Of a stretch of 64,000 nucleotides of DNA, positions 10,901 through 29,403 are shown in pieces. Location: assembly GCF_014633365.1 (NCBI RefSeq), contig NC_068338.1:23260616-23324615 (forward strand), read 5' to 3'. The stretch comes from Diospyros lotus (lineage: Eukaryota > Streptophyta > Magnoliopsida > Ericales > Ebenaceae). Below the pieces are notes generated by a model. It was given only the letters and a program-made list of their open reading frames with translations, ran no database searches and had not been told where the DNA came from. Both the position numbers and the translations under genes were made by a program. The stretch's first letter is position 1. Every line of letters starts with the position of its first letter.

Positions 10901-13065
10901 TACTTGCAGCTGAATTATCCATATCCTTCGAAGGGGGTAGAAGGGGCTTAAGTGTTATCCATAATGCATTGATGAGAGCTTCTGTCAATTGGCAGTTCTG
11001 TACTTACTCTCTACTACTATAATCTATTTTATCCTTGTGTCAGTTGGCATCTGCACTCTTTACTATGTGTTCTCTGTGTGGAAATTATATCCCCCATGTT
11101 CTGTACTTTACGGGAGGGACTAGGAGTGCTGGATTTCGATTTTTAATGGGTTTAAGAAATAAAAGCTGCCCTGTTAGTAGATCTGATGAAGCCCGGCCCC
11201 TTGTAAATTGTGCCTGTAATTTGGATGGCTTATATAATAAATAAAATGATTCTTATAACAAATGATAGTCTTGTATAGTTATCTATATAAGAACCGACGT
11301 ACCCGTGACCCTTTCTGAAAGTCGAGCATCCCATTTTCCAATGGGATTGAGGCACGTGACTCTTAACACACAGGCCGAGGACAGCACGTGCTCCCTTGTA
11401 TCCATCTTCTAGCCGCCAGCCCAGCCGGATAATATTATTATATGTGAAAGCAATAATTAAAAAATATTATTAAGCCCTATGGATATAATATAGTGAAAAA
11501 ATATTTAAAATTTTATATTAAAATTTAAATCAATCTAACAATTTAAAAGACATAATTATTGTTGGAATGTAACATTTATTTAGAAGAAAAATTCTGTATA
11601 AATTATGCCAAATATTTAATTTTGAGTGTATACATTGTATTCGTATCCAAATTTATTCGTAGATACATTAGAGAGGAATGTCATCCGTCCCTAGAGATTA
11701 GTAAAACGAAATTTAGATATTTCAAGAAAATAAAAAAAAATATATATATTATTGAATCATAATCTTTTATAATTTTAGTATGTCTATTTAATGTTATTAA
11801 TATTCTTGTGCATTATTAGATGGTGATTAATTTGAGGTAGATTTTTATAATACTATGTCAGTCAACATCATCTCCTTCTCTTACCACTTCACATAATATT
11901 TTTCACATATTTCCACCTTTGCCTAATATTTTATTTTTATTTGGTATAAGACCAAATATTGGATGAAAAAATAAAAATAATTAGATACCAAAATTATATG
12001 AGTGTGATAGCTGAGAATTTTATAAACAAAGTGATTTTTAAAATATTTTTTACATATTTGTTAAAAAATAAAAAAAAACACAACTATATATATAAGACTC
12101 ATTTATTAATTAAATTAAATTTATCACCCACAAATCACAATAAACTTTAAGAATAACTTTTCCATGACACTTTTAACACTTATTTTTTCATTTTTGAATT
12201 GTTTAAAAAAATAAAACTAAAATGTAACCATCAAACACTTCAAAGTGAATCTTCGTGAGAATATGTTTATTATTTTACTTGCGTCACGAGTCCTTTCTCT
12301 AATTTAGCGTAAAAGGTGTGACATCCTCAAAGTTTGGTTATTTTGAAAAAAAAAAAGTATAGACTTTGTGTTATAAAAAATAACATGTCATCTCTTGAAT
12401 TTCGTAATCGCAAATCATTTTTTTAGTTGTTAATAAATGATTGGTACTCTTTGTAAATTTTAAAAATGACCTCTTTTCTATTTTCAATGTAATTGTAGAA
12501 AACACACAATAAAATTAGCAATCCCAAGTAATGTTAGCCACCACTATTAAGAACCTAGTGTGGGCTCTTTAAAAATAGAGAGGAATGCAATATTGTCGCT
12601 TTTATTGCAAATGAAAAAAGAATGAAGAGAGACATAAAGAAAGGGTTTCATATCATACTAACAATCAATGAGGTTTTTCAATTATGATCGTCGATGTAAT
12701 GGGGTTTAGTATCGCATCGCATTGATGGTTACAACATCAACTATATATCAAAGGGAGAAACGGGGAAAGAGAATGTTCTGTCATTGTCAAGAAGAGAGAA
12801 TTCTTACAAACAAAAAAAAAAAAGATAGAAAAAGAAAAAGAAGTGGGAGAGTTTTAAAAAAAGAGAGAGTATAGAGTTTAAATATAAAGATAAAACGATT
12901 AATTTTTGTACTCTATTAACGATGAGGGAGATAAATGTCATTATCAAATTACACAAGAATTCAATACTTTTTTACCAAATTTAAAAAATACTATGTCAAA
13001 TTTACGATTAACAAAATTACAATACTTTCTCACTTGTACACCTTTAATTAACTTTAAATAATGCA
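7916..13065. other. Long intergenic stretch without a supported gene
   Basis: Open frames here (for example 8783-9139, hydrophobic, starting at a non-ATG codon) have no recognisable domain. Items seen: (AATA)n near 8088-8103, a pure A-run at about 9313-9334 flanked by two copies of CATT(T)GAGGGGTTTTAGG (9268 and 9336), two CACGTG G-boxes near 11354 and 11385, and a possible 3'-end-like AATAAAATG at about 11240. From 11450 to 13065 the DNA is very AT-rich and featureless. A decayed gene at 10.3-11.3 kb cannot be excluded because the base composition is less AT-rich there. Confidence 0.4.
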
Positions 13066-13074
13066 AGAACTAGC

Positions 13075-13428
13075 CTCCACAGGCATAGTCCAACGGTAAA
13101 GCACAAGAGACTAACAAAAGCATCGGAGGTTCGAATGGTTGTGGCGTCTTGAAAAGTAAAATTATTGCTAAAAGACAACATTAGTTGGAAGGCAAGTCGT
13201 CCAAGTGGAGATAGGGTCATGGTGCACCTTGTTGCCCCTCAGAGAGTCTCGTCTGCATGACATAAAGGTGGGGTCCACAAGAAGGATAACCAATTTTTGA
13301 AAGTTCACTCTAAATGTGTATAGATTATAATCACATTTGAATTTACTTGGAGGGTCAGGGGAAAGGCTGCTATCCCCAAGATTATTCGGGTAAAATTTAG
13401 ACACTTGTCATAAAAAAAAAAAAAATAC
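13075..13428 (+). mobile_element. tRNA-derived SINE with poly(A) tail
   Basis: The 5' part has a polymerase III A box, TAGTCCAACGG (13086-13096), and a B box, GGTTCGAATGG (13128-13138). They start 42 bp apart, as in a tRNA gene. The rest is a non-tRNA body ending in an A-run at about 13412-13425. The element is flanked by a 9 bp direct repeat AGAACTAGC (13066-13074 and 13429-13437), the target duplication expected from LINE-driven insertion. Its length, about 354 bp, is at the long end for plant SINEs. It is not a tRNA gene: the region between the boxes does not fold into a proper anticodon stem by eye. The family is not one I recognise. Confidence 0.8.
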
Positions 13429-13437
13429 AGAACTAGC

Positions 13438-14273
13438 TAGATACCTTTTTATGTGCAAATTAGTGTGTAAATTTTTGCTGTGATTTGAATCATAAAACAC
13501 TAAATTATCCTTTAAAGCATAATTAATCAGTTTACATAAATAAATTTAATTAAAAAAAACTGTTTTCATCAAAGATTTAAAAGACCCTCTAGGCTTCCTT
13601 AATTGGATCGATAATATTATTAAGAACAACTTCAAATAAGATATTGTTAGAAATTGATTTTTCTTTTTATAAAAGTAGGCTCCAGTCCCTCCCTTCATAT
13701 ATTTTTAACAAAAAAAAAAAGGGGTAAAGATAGAATAAATAAATGATTTTGTAGCTATGGCTGTTTTTAATTGATAACTGTCTTATAATTGAAGCCGTAC
13801 AAGGGTGAGCATCCAAAAAACAGAGCTTATTCTCCTATCAGCAACAATCTCATCATGAGAATTGCAAAGCTTCAATGCTCATGTTTTCGAGATTACGTCA
13901 CCATAATTGCAAGTTTGAACTTTTAGTCTTTGACGGAACGAGAATCGAATTTGTAATTTATCGGATTGATACTGATATATTACTCATCTAATCGCTCAAT
14001 CTATGCTTGTGTGGCCACGTGCCGGGAGGGAAGAAAAAGAAGACCTCTTTTGGATTGGGTTCTTGTTGACAAAACACATACATATTGGTAAAAATTAAAA
14101 TTCCTGACTGGAAAAAGGCAAAGAGACAAAAGTTTTAACATTACACAAAATTAAGATGAGACAGCATTAATAATTAATTCTAGGACAAACACAGAATTAA
14201 AATAAAGCAACATTTAAAAGAGACCATGCAGCAGCAGCAGCAGCAGCCACAGCCAGCCATAAACTCTTCTTGT
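13438..14273. other. Intergenic, no gene
   Basis: AT-rich DNA with short A-runs and, near its right end, a (CAG)n run at about 14227-14246 that creates a spurious glutamine-rich frame. No RNA gene or transposon end was recognised. Confidence 0.4.
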
Positions 14274-15049
14274 TCATGCCCTGGGGATGGTAATACCTAC
14301 ACCAACACCAACACCATCACACCATATAAGTATATATCTTTCATATTATACACATTAATTTCCCACAAACCAAACAACACTGTTCATTTATTTTCTCTAT
14401 CAATATTAATTAATTATTTGTAAACATTAAGGTGACATACTAACGCAGATGATTTGGTCAATATTTATGAAAGAGAAGATCATGAGCCATATATATATAT
14501 ATATATATATATAGCTAGCTAGGGAAAGAAACAAGTATATATATATGTAACAACTTAGCAAAAAGTAGATCGATCCCACAGGTATGCATGATATATATGA
14601 GTTACAAATGTGTTGCAGCAGATCAAACGAGACTATAAAAGAAATAGCCACAGATTAAGATAAACCAAACCAAACCCAAGCAAGAGCTTCAAGGTTATAT
14701 ATATATATATATATATATACTTACTGCCACATTTAGTGCCGTGGGGGAGGGGTACGGCGCAGGAATCAGCGACGAAGAGGACCTTGTTGATGTCGATGAA
14801 GCGCTCGATGGAGGGCGTCACCTTCTTGCAGACGCAGGGCATGTCTGCCTTCTGCAGCGCGGCGCAGCAAGCCGGAGATGGCGCCTCCGCCGACGGCCCT
14901 CCCTTCATCACGTACTGCTTGCACTCTCCCGCTATTCCAACAACGTCGTCGTCGCAGCTTTTCGCCCAAGCCCGGTGGTTCCCGGATGCCATGACTACTA
15001 CAGCCACCACCAGTAGTACTGCCAACCCCAGCAACCTAGCGCTATCCAT
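14274..15049 (-). CDS. Secreted 8-cysteine lipid-transfer protein, DIR1-like
   Basis: Lipid-transfer proteins bind fatty-acyl chains or lipids in a cavity held by four disulfides, usually in the apoplast. Exon 1 is 15049-14725 and exon 2 is only 14296-14274; the 428 bp intron begins GTAAGT and ends AG. The product is 115 residues. A hydrophobic signal peptide (about 1-29) precedes the 8-cysteine motif C-C-CC-CxC-C-C at residues 32, 43, 61, 62, 72, 74, 97 and 107. The CxC centre is CVC, and the last coding part is KCGSITIPRA. The tiny second exon restores the ending expected for this family (CGS, then a short hydrophobic tail with proline), so I prefer it to reading on into the (TA)n intron. 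Closest type by recollection: DIR1-like / putative nsLTP. Lipid and role (for example systemic signalling) are inference. Confidence 0.88.
14491..14513. repeat. (TA)n microsatellite in the LTP intron
   Basis: About 12 TA units in the intron of the lipid-transfer gene. A second run of about 10 units lies at 14698-14718, directly after the 5' splice site. Confidence 0.85.
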
Positions 15050-15099
15050 ATCTCTCGCGTTCTCTCTTGCCTTGGCGATGGTGATGGATGGTGGTGGTG

Positions 15100-15106
15100 T
15101 ATTTAT
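15100..15106 (-). promoter_or_regulatory. Possible TATA box of the LTP gene
   Basis: The minus strand reads CATAAATAC here, about 55 bp upstream of the ATG at 15049. Position and sequence fit a TATA box, though it is not a perfect one. From 15110 to 15726 the DNA is AT-rich with no gene, and a (TA)n run lies at about 15535-15550. Confidence 0.45.
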
Positions 15107-15726
15107 GGGTGGTGGTGGGGTATCGTTTTAATTTAATTAAATATATATTAAATGCTAACTTTTAAAACTCATATTAACTAATTAAGTAACTAATTTATCA
15201 AATACTTTTTTATAATTAAATTCGCATCACCTCTCACTGTATAAACCCACCTCACCTTAATACACTAAACTCAACTCACGAATTTAAATTTTAAAAATCC
15301 TTTTTATATTGTGAAATAAAAAATTTAAAATTTGAGTAATTAATTCTTATATTTTCCAAAAACCAAAGTTCTCAAAGGAATATCGTGATTATTTTTTTTT
15401 TTAAAAATATAAATTAAAATTAATTAAACAAATTTAAAAATTTAAAAAATACCTAATCTGAATACACAAATTAGAAGAGTGGTCTAAGTCAATTAATTAC
15501 CCCCATAACAGGAGGGTTACCTTTAATCCATCAATATATATATATATATAGATAATAACCATACAAATTAATTAAGTGACTAAAATCAAACCTTAATTAC
15601 GTCCGTATAATAATTAAATTAAGTACAGAGAAGAGACTGCCTTATTTGTATATATAGTCGTCGGCTGGCAGTTGAAAGATTACATTATTTAATTTGGAAT
15701 CATACATTAATTAATTAATACTCCTA

Positions 15727-22154
<6,428 letters not shown>

Positions 22155-22191
22155 CGCTGATTTGGATTACAGTCTTGGCTCCAGCTGATTG

Positions 22192-22223
22192 CTTTATACA
22201 TATTAGGAAATTGACTTGGTCAA
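22192..22223 (-). promoter_or_regulatory. Beta-glucosidase TATA box and inverted W-box pair
   Basis: On the minus strand TGTATAAAGC (22200-22191) lies about 40 bp before the ATG at 22154. Just upstream, at 22211-22223, TTGACTTGGTCAA holds two W-box cores (TTGAC) facing each other. WRKY factors bind TTGAC(C/T). That the pair controls this gene is inference. Confidence 0.45.
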
Positions 22224-22224
22224 A

Positions 22225-25200
22225 ATCCCACTGTACGTCTGGTCTTTAATTGTTTTTTTTTTCTTTTTAATTGAGAAGGATATAGCAGTTTAATTAATTA
22301 ATCCACATTTTCTTTTCTTTTCTTTTCTCCCAAACAAGAAAAGTCCCTCCCTCATTTACATATATATATGTAATTCCATTCTCTTTTCTTTCCTGTTCTT
22401 TTACGCTAATTTGATTATTCTCTCTCTATTTTATGATTGGAGGAAAAGAAAATGATCAAATATAGAGTATACATTAAGAAAAGTTTGTTTTACATTAATT
22501 AATTTTGGTTTTAAATTTATAACACTCTTGGCATTGATCATATATATATATATATATAGTTAGCATGTACTTGCGAAATTCTCCTTAATTATATAATTTT
22601 GATTATTACTCTTTGAGCATGATACATAAAATAAATTTATGAAGAACAAGAGCTAGCAAACACTATAAACCACTAGACCCCTTCTTCCATCTCCATCGCC
22701 AACCCTTAAAATAATAAATAAATACTGTTATTTGTTTGACTGAAGTTTAAAATATATATATATTTGAATCAACCCGTTATCCATACATACATATACAGGC
22801 AATTTTCATGTCATAACAAACTCATACGATCGATCCCTCCTAATTAATACTTGTCAAATGAATGAAAATATGTGTGGTGAATGTGGATCTATATCACTTA
22901 GCCAGCTAGCCAACTCATATTGTTTAGACTAATCTCTTTGATGTAGATTGATTATAAAGTCTCTTGACTGACGTGAAAGACTGCCAATAACTTGGGAGTC
23001 TACGTACATCTGGAAGGTGCTGTCTGTATATTCAACCAATATGAATTGTTGGGGTTTTCTTCCCTAGTTATAAGGCTGAAAATTCATAGCTGTGTACACA
23101 TTCATTCACAATCACAATGGACTTGGATTGCTGCTAGTTGGGTTTTGTGAATTAAGACGAGCTTGCTATAGTTTATTAATTTGATAGATATATATAGGTC
23201 CTTTGGTGACACATGTTACATATATATATATATATATATATAGAAAGGTCCATATATATAGTTTTGGATTGCTATTGTATTGAGGAGGAGGCCTGCCCTC
23301 TAGATCTAACTCTAATTAAAGTCTGCCATTGGGTCTCCAACCATGCATGCTTGTTCAACTCAACTGGTTTAATATTATATATAATAATAATCAACAAATA
23401 ACAGGTAAGGGCTCGAGCTAGAGCCACACAATGGGCAAGATCATAAGCCGGTCGCCACACTCGGTCTCAGCGGTGGAACGGCTTGAAAATTTATTGTTGG
23501 GTCAATTAATTGCCAATGCATTTCTTTAACTTTATCCTTAATTTAGGGTTGCGGGTATTTTCCAAATTTTAGAATAAATTTAATTAATTTTTAAACCTTA
23601 TCTAATTTAAGGGTCTCATGATCTAGGTTGCGCAAAAATGAAAAAAAAAAATTGATATGAAATAAAATGAAAACGGAAAAATTGTATTTTTCAAAAACGA
23701 AAATGCGGATAAACCTGTAAATAAAAAAAATATGTGGAACTTTTTGTTAATATAATTTTTAATATAAAAATTATAAAAAATAATTATTCAATCTAAAAAT
23801 AAAAGTAAATTTCATAATAAATTTAAATAATTTTTCAAAAAAGAAAAACTAAAAAATTTGAGCTAGACATAATTTTTTTTGTCTCTTATTAGGTTAGAGA
23901 CTAGATTCTAAGCCCGTCTTTAATCACTTTGTAGATGGAAACGCATTTTTGATATTTTTTAAGATTATGAAACGATCTTAAAATATTTTCAAATTTGTAA
24001 AAATAGTACAAAAATATTTTTTGGCCTTCCAAAAATAGAGATGTTTTGAAAATGCCGAAACGGCATCCCTGAGAGATTTTCATGCATCACAACTTATGAC
24101 TAATTTTTAAGAATTAATAATTAATTGAATAAATTTTAAACGATTAAAGACTAAAAAACATTTGCCCCCAGAGTACATGTCAAATGGTTGAATTACGATA
24201 AATTAGGATTTACACTAATAGATTATGGGTTCAATTTTTTACTCTGCACAATGAGACAAAGTCTTAACCTAAGATTTATCTACTATGTCGAAATCGAAAG
24301 TACAAACGATAGGGGACCGCACAATAACGATAATCCAAGATATATCTTAGTCAATTTACTTAAAAAGTATTTTGTGCCTGAGAGGGATTGTGTTAGTAAA
24401 ATTTTGTGGTGTCTCAAATTAATAAAATATTACTGCATATTAGTAATAAGGACAAATTTGGAAATAATAATTTAAAGAAAGAAATTACAATAATCACCCT
24501 TAAATTTTGATGTAATTGCATCAACCACTCCTCATGTTTTAGAAATAGTAAAACTTCTTTTACTATTAGATAAAGGGGTAAAATGACCATTTAACATTTC
24601 ATTCTCTATTTTCTCTCTCATTTTATTTAAAAAATAATAAATAAAAAAAACAATGAACCCAATGAGTTCATGATAAGTTCATCGTCCCGATTAAGTTCGA
24701 AATGAATAAAACCCAGATATAGTTTAAGATACTTATCTCAAATCCAAACTTGAGAGAGAGAGAAAATGTGTGAGAGTTTGAGATAACCAATAAACCTAAA
24801 TTTGAGAGAGAGAGAGAGAGAAAAAGAGAATAGTACCTTTAAACTCCTAGTAATCAAGCAAACCCAAATCTAGATTTTTTTGGTGAGACAAGAAATAGTG
24901 GTTTCCAATAAAACCATACCACAAACCAGATTAAGAATTTGATCTAACCTAGATCTCAGGTTTGAACAAACTTAGATCCCCAAATTTGGGTACGTTGGAA
25001 CCTTAAATCTAGGTTCATTTACATTCTCTCAAACCTAGAAAACATATATAAGAGAGAAAAAACTTATAAAAATGGTGACAAACAATAATACTCAAGGTAA
25101 TGATGAAGGGATAAGAAATAAAGAAAGCATTAATCAAGTCGAAAAGAGAAAGATAAGAAAGTATTTTGATTATTTTTAAATATTTAACTTAGAATAATTG

Positions 25201-25680
25201 ACGATAATAGAAAAATTACAACACAATATTAAATTTTAAAAAAACTCATTAAAGAATAATTTATTTAATTATTTTAAATCTAAAAAAATAACCACTAATT
25301 TTCTTTAATTCAAAATACACTCTCATGTTTGAATCACTAAAAGTTTTGGGTGAGGTACAAATTACAATCTCCCCAATGGGAGGGTGAGTTCCTCTGTCAC
25401 TTAAAAAGTTTTTACTGAGAAGACTTAGTCAGTCAAGTCAGCATCGAGGTGGTGGGTTTGGAACGGTACATTTTCCAACAATGTATAAGAAAAAGAAATT
25501 TCAATTTTGTTTCTTTCTGGTTAAGTCTAAATCTGTACCCAAATTATAAGGTTTGAAACTTCTGTAGTATTGATGGGGACAGACATGGTCAAGATGAGAT
25601 AAAAAGGGTAGGATGGAACTTTCCAACGACTATACACACATATATATACACGTTCGATTAATATTTTTTTAATAAGTGTC
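22225..25680. other. Intergenic, AT-rich, no gene
   Basis: Pyrimidine-rich stretches (22250-22390), (TA)n runs at about 22540-22557 and 23218-23242, and (GA)n runs at about 24745-24760 and 24805-24822. No open frame has a recognisable domain. Confidence 0.4.
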
Positions 25681-25842
25681 ACCAATTGTGTAGAAAAATC
25701 TTAATAAAAAATATTATGTTACAAACGATTGCAACCACAACAAGACCCGTGAAAGGGTTTTACTATAAGGCTAGATGCGCTTATCGAGTGCTTTACAAAA
25801 ATAGGACAAAAAGACAAAATTACCATCTCAAATTTTGCAAAT

Positions 25843-26330
25843 TTGCAAAGTACTACCCCTGCCCTTGCTCTTTCCTCGCTCCCCTCCCATGGCCACGCCT
25901 CCGTTGCCTTAGCCTCTTTGCGGCGCCTCGTTGCCATGCCGTCTCGCCTCGCCAATTATCACTGGAAGATGCAGCGACAGTCGGGGAGGCAAGGAGAGGT
26001 GGCGATGGCAGCGAGGCGACAGAGACAAAGCGATTGCAACGAGGCGACGGTGGCATGACAGCGAGGCATCAGCAACTGCATTCGGCCTAAAGGAACTCCA
26101 TGCGACCACCCATTATCGCATCGCTCCCACTGGAAGTTGCGTTCGTTATGGCTACTGGTGGGAGTAACGCGGCTATCAGTTGGTCACGTTCTTCGCGAAC
26201 ATTGGCCAGTGTGAAAATAGGCAGCCAAATGCAATCGCCACCGAGTGAGATGATGGGCGGTCACATTCGCCACGGCCACCGATGGGAGTTTTGCGATGAT
26301 GGGCGATTGCCAGCAATTATGGTGTGTGCG
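25843..26330. repeat. GC-rich low-complexity block, first
   Basis: An island of GC-rich, GAGGCGAC-rich sequence in AT-rich DNA. Long open frames exist on both strands at once (25686-26378), which is expected from composition bias. Their products are rich in Arg, Ala and Ser and show no domain. The left flank carries AAAATTACCATCTCAAAT, a style common at the edges of plant non-autonomous DNA transposons, but no inverted ends could be paired. Confidence 0.35.
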
Positions 26331-26939
26331 AAGAGCATGGGATGGTTGTATATACTAAATGGTATTTTTTTTAAATAATTGTTGCAACGATTGAAGGTGG
26401 TTGTGGAAAGCAAAAAAGGTAGATGCAAATAAAACTTCCCTTAAGTTAAAAGGCATTGTGATCTAATCCTAAACTTAAGCCTATAAATATCCTATTATGC
26501 CTCCACTAAAAAAAAAATGAAAAATCAATTCAACACCATATAATTTCTTAGGTTTTTAATGTCAAACGAAGAACTAGCATTATTCAAGATTGAAAATCCA
26601 CTCCAAGATTAAAGAGTTCGAACTTAGAAATTTGTTGTTGGTTTATGTGTGAATCACCATTAGAGATTGAATGTTTGTGCAGTTCAATTTAACGAAATTT
26701 GAGATTTTCTTTTTTTTTTTAACAAAGTAACTTTATTGTTTATGTTCTTAGTTGATTTTATTACACAATAAATATAATGAGTGAAAATAAGTCAAATGGA
26801 AATAGTTATTTTAAAATTTTTATTTTTTACTACACGCGACTATTCACAACACATAATACATAATGGATTGTGCTATATCATGTTGGATGAACCCCGACCG
26901 GGCTTAATTCATAATGCCTAATCGGGCTTAATCAGTGAT

Positions 26940-27420
26940 CGAACTTAATTCATAAAGCATGATCAGGGCTTCATCCAGAGGCAGCAGCAACGAGTTGACG
27001 AGATGGTGCAACAGTGGTCGGTGCGAGGTGCTACGGCGAGATGACAACAGGATGCAGTGGTGATCATATGAGGCACTACAACGGAGCGATGACAAGATGT
27101 ATTGATGGTCGGCGAGACGCGTTGCAAGGCGACACAGGGTGAGATGAAGGCGACGAGGCTCGTCGAAAGGCGACGTGAAGGTGGCGAGGCGCGTCGTGAG
27201 GCAACGCGAGGCGACAATAAGGTGAGGTGAAACTTGTTGGAAGCGGCCACGATTGAGAAGAGAGGAGATAACCAAAAACAAGGGTGATGAATCTATAAAT
27301 TAAATAAGGGCATTTTTGTGATTTGAAGGGCATTTTTGTGATTTGAGACTTTCAATCGTTGTCTTGATAAGTCACTTATCTGTACAAATAGCATTTTTCA
27401 TACATAATAGGTAAAGAAAG
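26940..27420. repeat. GC-rich low-complexity block, second
   Basis: A second island, again rich in GGCGACG and GAGGCG words on the plus strand, with spurious minus-strand frames (26928-27333). It ends in a 20 bp direct duplication of GGGCATTTTTGTGATTTGA (27307 and 27327). It is probably the same kind of repeat as the block at 25.8-26.3 kb. A (GAT)n run follows at 27526-27548. Further on, ATATGGGCTTTGGGTTTGAG occurs twice (about 27936 and 28115). Confidence 0.35.
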
Positions 27421-28368
27421 TGAGCAATGAAGGCTCCACATTGAGTGTAGAAAGAGCCTCGCAGAGTATGTCCTGTCCTGTCCTGGGGACAAGACAACCT
27501 TGCGTTAGACACAAAAGACATCTACAGATGATGATGATGATGATGATTGATACCCACCACTCTTGCTCTCTTGGTGCAGTGCCAAATCAACTGGTTACGC
27601 CAGCAGATCGATGGAGAGTGACAAATTGAAATATAGACAGAGAGAGTCTAACAACCACAAGATATAAATTTTAAGTGATGTAATAATTATGTAATAAATG
27701 AGATATTTAACTTTTAAAAATGCATCCTTTTTATACACAAATTGTGTAGGCAGTAAAGAGTCACTATTAAGTCATGAGAACAGTAGAATGTTAGCATGGC
27801 ATAAGACTATAATCGCACCATATAGATGATTGGATTTAAATCCTTGGATCAACTTGGCGGGCAAACAGAGTGGGCCTAAATCGAACTCTTTTGGGTCAAA
27901 ATATACCTCTTAAACTTATCGAATCTTCTAATTAGATATGGGCTTTGGGTTTGAGTCAAAATGCTATAAATTATTGTCTTTTAAAGAAGTAGTTTGTCAT
28001 TTATAACATAAAACATGGGTGTGTTAATATTGACACCCAAAATTAAAATTTTCTGTGTTCGAACATTAATGGAACCATTGATATTTTTCCTTAAAATGTC
28101 AATGGTTCCTTAAAATATGGGCTTTGGGTTTGAGTCAGTATTTAAAAGTAATATTTAAAATCAATTTATGAAGCTCATTGGAAAGAACTTGTTGGATTCT
28201 AAAATTCAAAACAGAATTTTATTTTACTTTTAAAGTATATGTTTTAAGTATTTAACAGACTTAACTCTCTTTTAACTTCAAATTCAAAGGGGCAAATGAT
28301 AATACTTTGAGAAGGGCCTACTTACTACACCTTGCTATTGCTGGTCTTTGAGCAACTGCAACCACATT

Positions 28369-29386
28369 TTAAAGCATGTCCTCTATGGATGCCGTAGTCA
28401 TCCAACTTTTGTGGCTCTCCATGATTTTCTCCACAGCTTCACTAAGAGCCCCTTCCTCGTCGCCGTCAAAAGAACCGGCTAAAATTTCACCATCTGCATG
28501 ATCATCACTCTCATCACCACGTGGCACCTCATCAACCTGTCTGACGAAAACTAGAGTGGCTTCCTTCATAACATATCCAGACTTCAGCAAATGCAATGAT
28601 GGCAGATAAGCATATCTCACCAGCAATTCTGGTTCTGTATCATCAACTTTAGACGCTACTGCCTTTGTCATTGTCAAATTTCTCAACTCCACCAATTGTT
28701 TATGGGATGCGCAGATCTTTCCTTGTTTCATAGAATCTGTAATCGTGACATTTTGAAGCTTCATGTGTTTCTCGAGAACATTGAGAAGCACACAAAGCCT
28801 CCCACTTGCATCAATTAATAACTCTATTGCTAATCCAAGACGGTTTCTCAGCTCCTCTGTCATCATATTTATTGCATCACCTTCTTCTTCTTCTTCTTCT
28901 TCTTCTTCTTCTTCTTCGTAGGGCCTTGAATGTTCATTTCTAAGAATGGAAGTTGCCATGAAAAATACAAAACTTTCAATGTTAGTGCTGAACCTGGCTA
29001 TCTTCCATTTAAGTAAGGTCAAACATGACATTTCCGGATCCTTCTCGGAGAGGCTGGTGTTCAACGTGGCTCTCTTCCATTTGAGCAGTGCCAACCATGA
29101 CATTTCCCAATCCCCGTCAAAGAGAAAGGGTAACTGGATATCCAAAGAAAAAAGATCTTTGAGTGCATCCAAGAAGCAAAAAACTTTAAGTCTGATCTTC
29201 TTCCGACAAGGGGATATAGCGGGCCACTGAGACGGAAACATTCTCAACACGGCGTACAAGATTAGCAAAATGCTTCAAGACCATGTAGCATCTGAACAGC
29301 CATTTAGCATCCAATACCTTGTTGAATATGGAGATGATAAGTTCATCGTTTAACGGATCGAACTCATTTGTCCATGAATTCACCAT
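28369..29386 (-). pseudogene. F-box protein (At4g18380-like), frameshifted copy
   Basis: An F-box adaptor would bring targets to an SCF ubiquitin ligase. The N-terminal part (29386-29186) begins at a plausible ATG and has an F-box: NDELIISIFNKVLDAKWL, then HFANLVRRVENVSVSV. It resembles the F-box of the Arabidopsis At4g18380/At1g30200 group. The frame then ends in a stop, while a second frame overlapping from 29268 carries on to 28369 with the rest of that family: a repeated LLKWK segment (twice), VLEKHMKLQNV, LVELRNLTMTKA, and LPSLHLLKSGYVMKEATLVF near the end. One small indel at about 29205 explains the break. A run of 12 glutamates comes from a (TTC)n expansion at 28882-28917. The gene is probably dead, unless the indel is an assembly error. 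A related, more damaged copy lies at 50.3-60.0 kb. Confidence 0.7.
28882..28917. repeat. (TTC)n microsatellite inside the F-box sequence
   Basis: About 12 TTC units on the plus strand encode a poly-glutamate run on the minus strand. The family does not normally have this run, so it is a recent expansion. Confidence 0.9.
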
Positions 29387-29403
29387 CCCTAATTACTTAG
29401 GCT

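Noticed and set aside
13082..13150. tRNA gene
   Set aside because: Good A and B boxes, but no closed acceptor or anticodon stem by eye, and a poly(A) tail with flanking duplication shows a SINE.
14226..14423. Glutamine-rich frame starting MQQQQQQPQP
   Set aside because: It comes from a short (CAG)n run and overlaps the 3' exon of the lipid-transfer gene on the other strand.
14736..15131. Open frames on the plus strand opposite the lipid-transfer gene
   Set aside because: They are shadows of the GC-richer minus-strand exon; the products are low-complexity.
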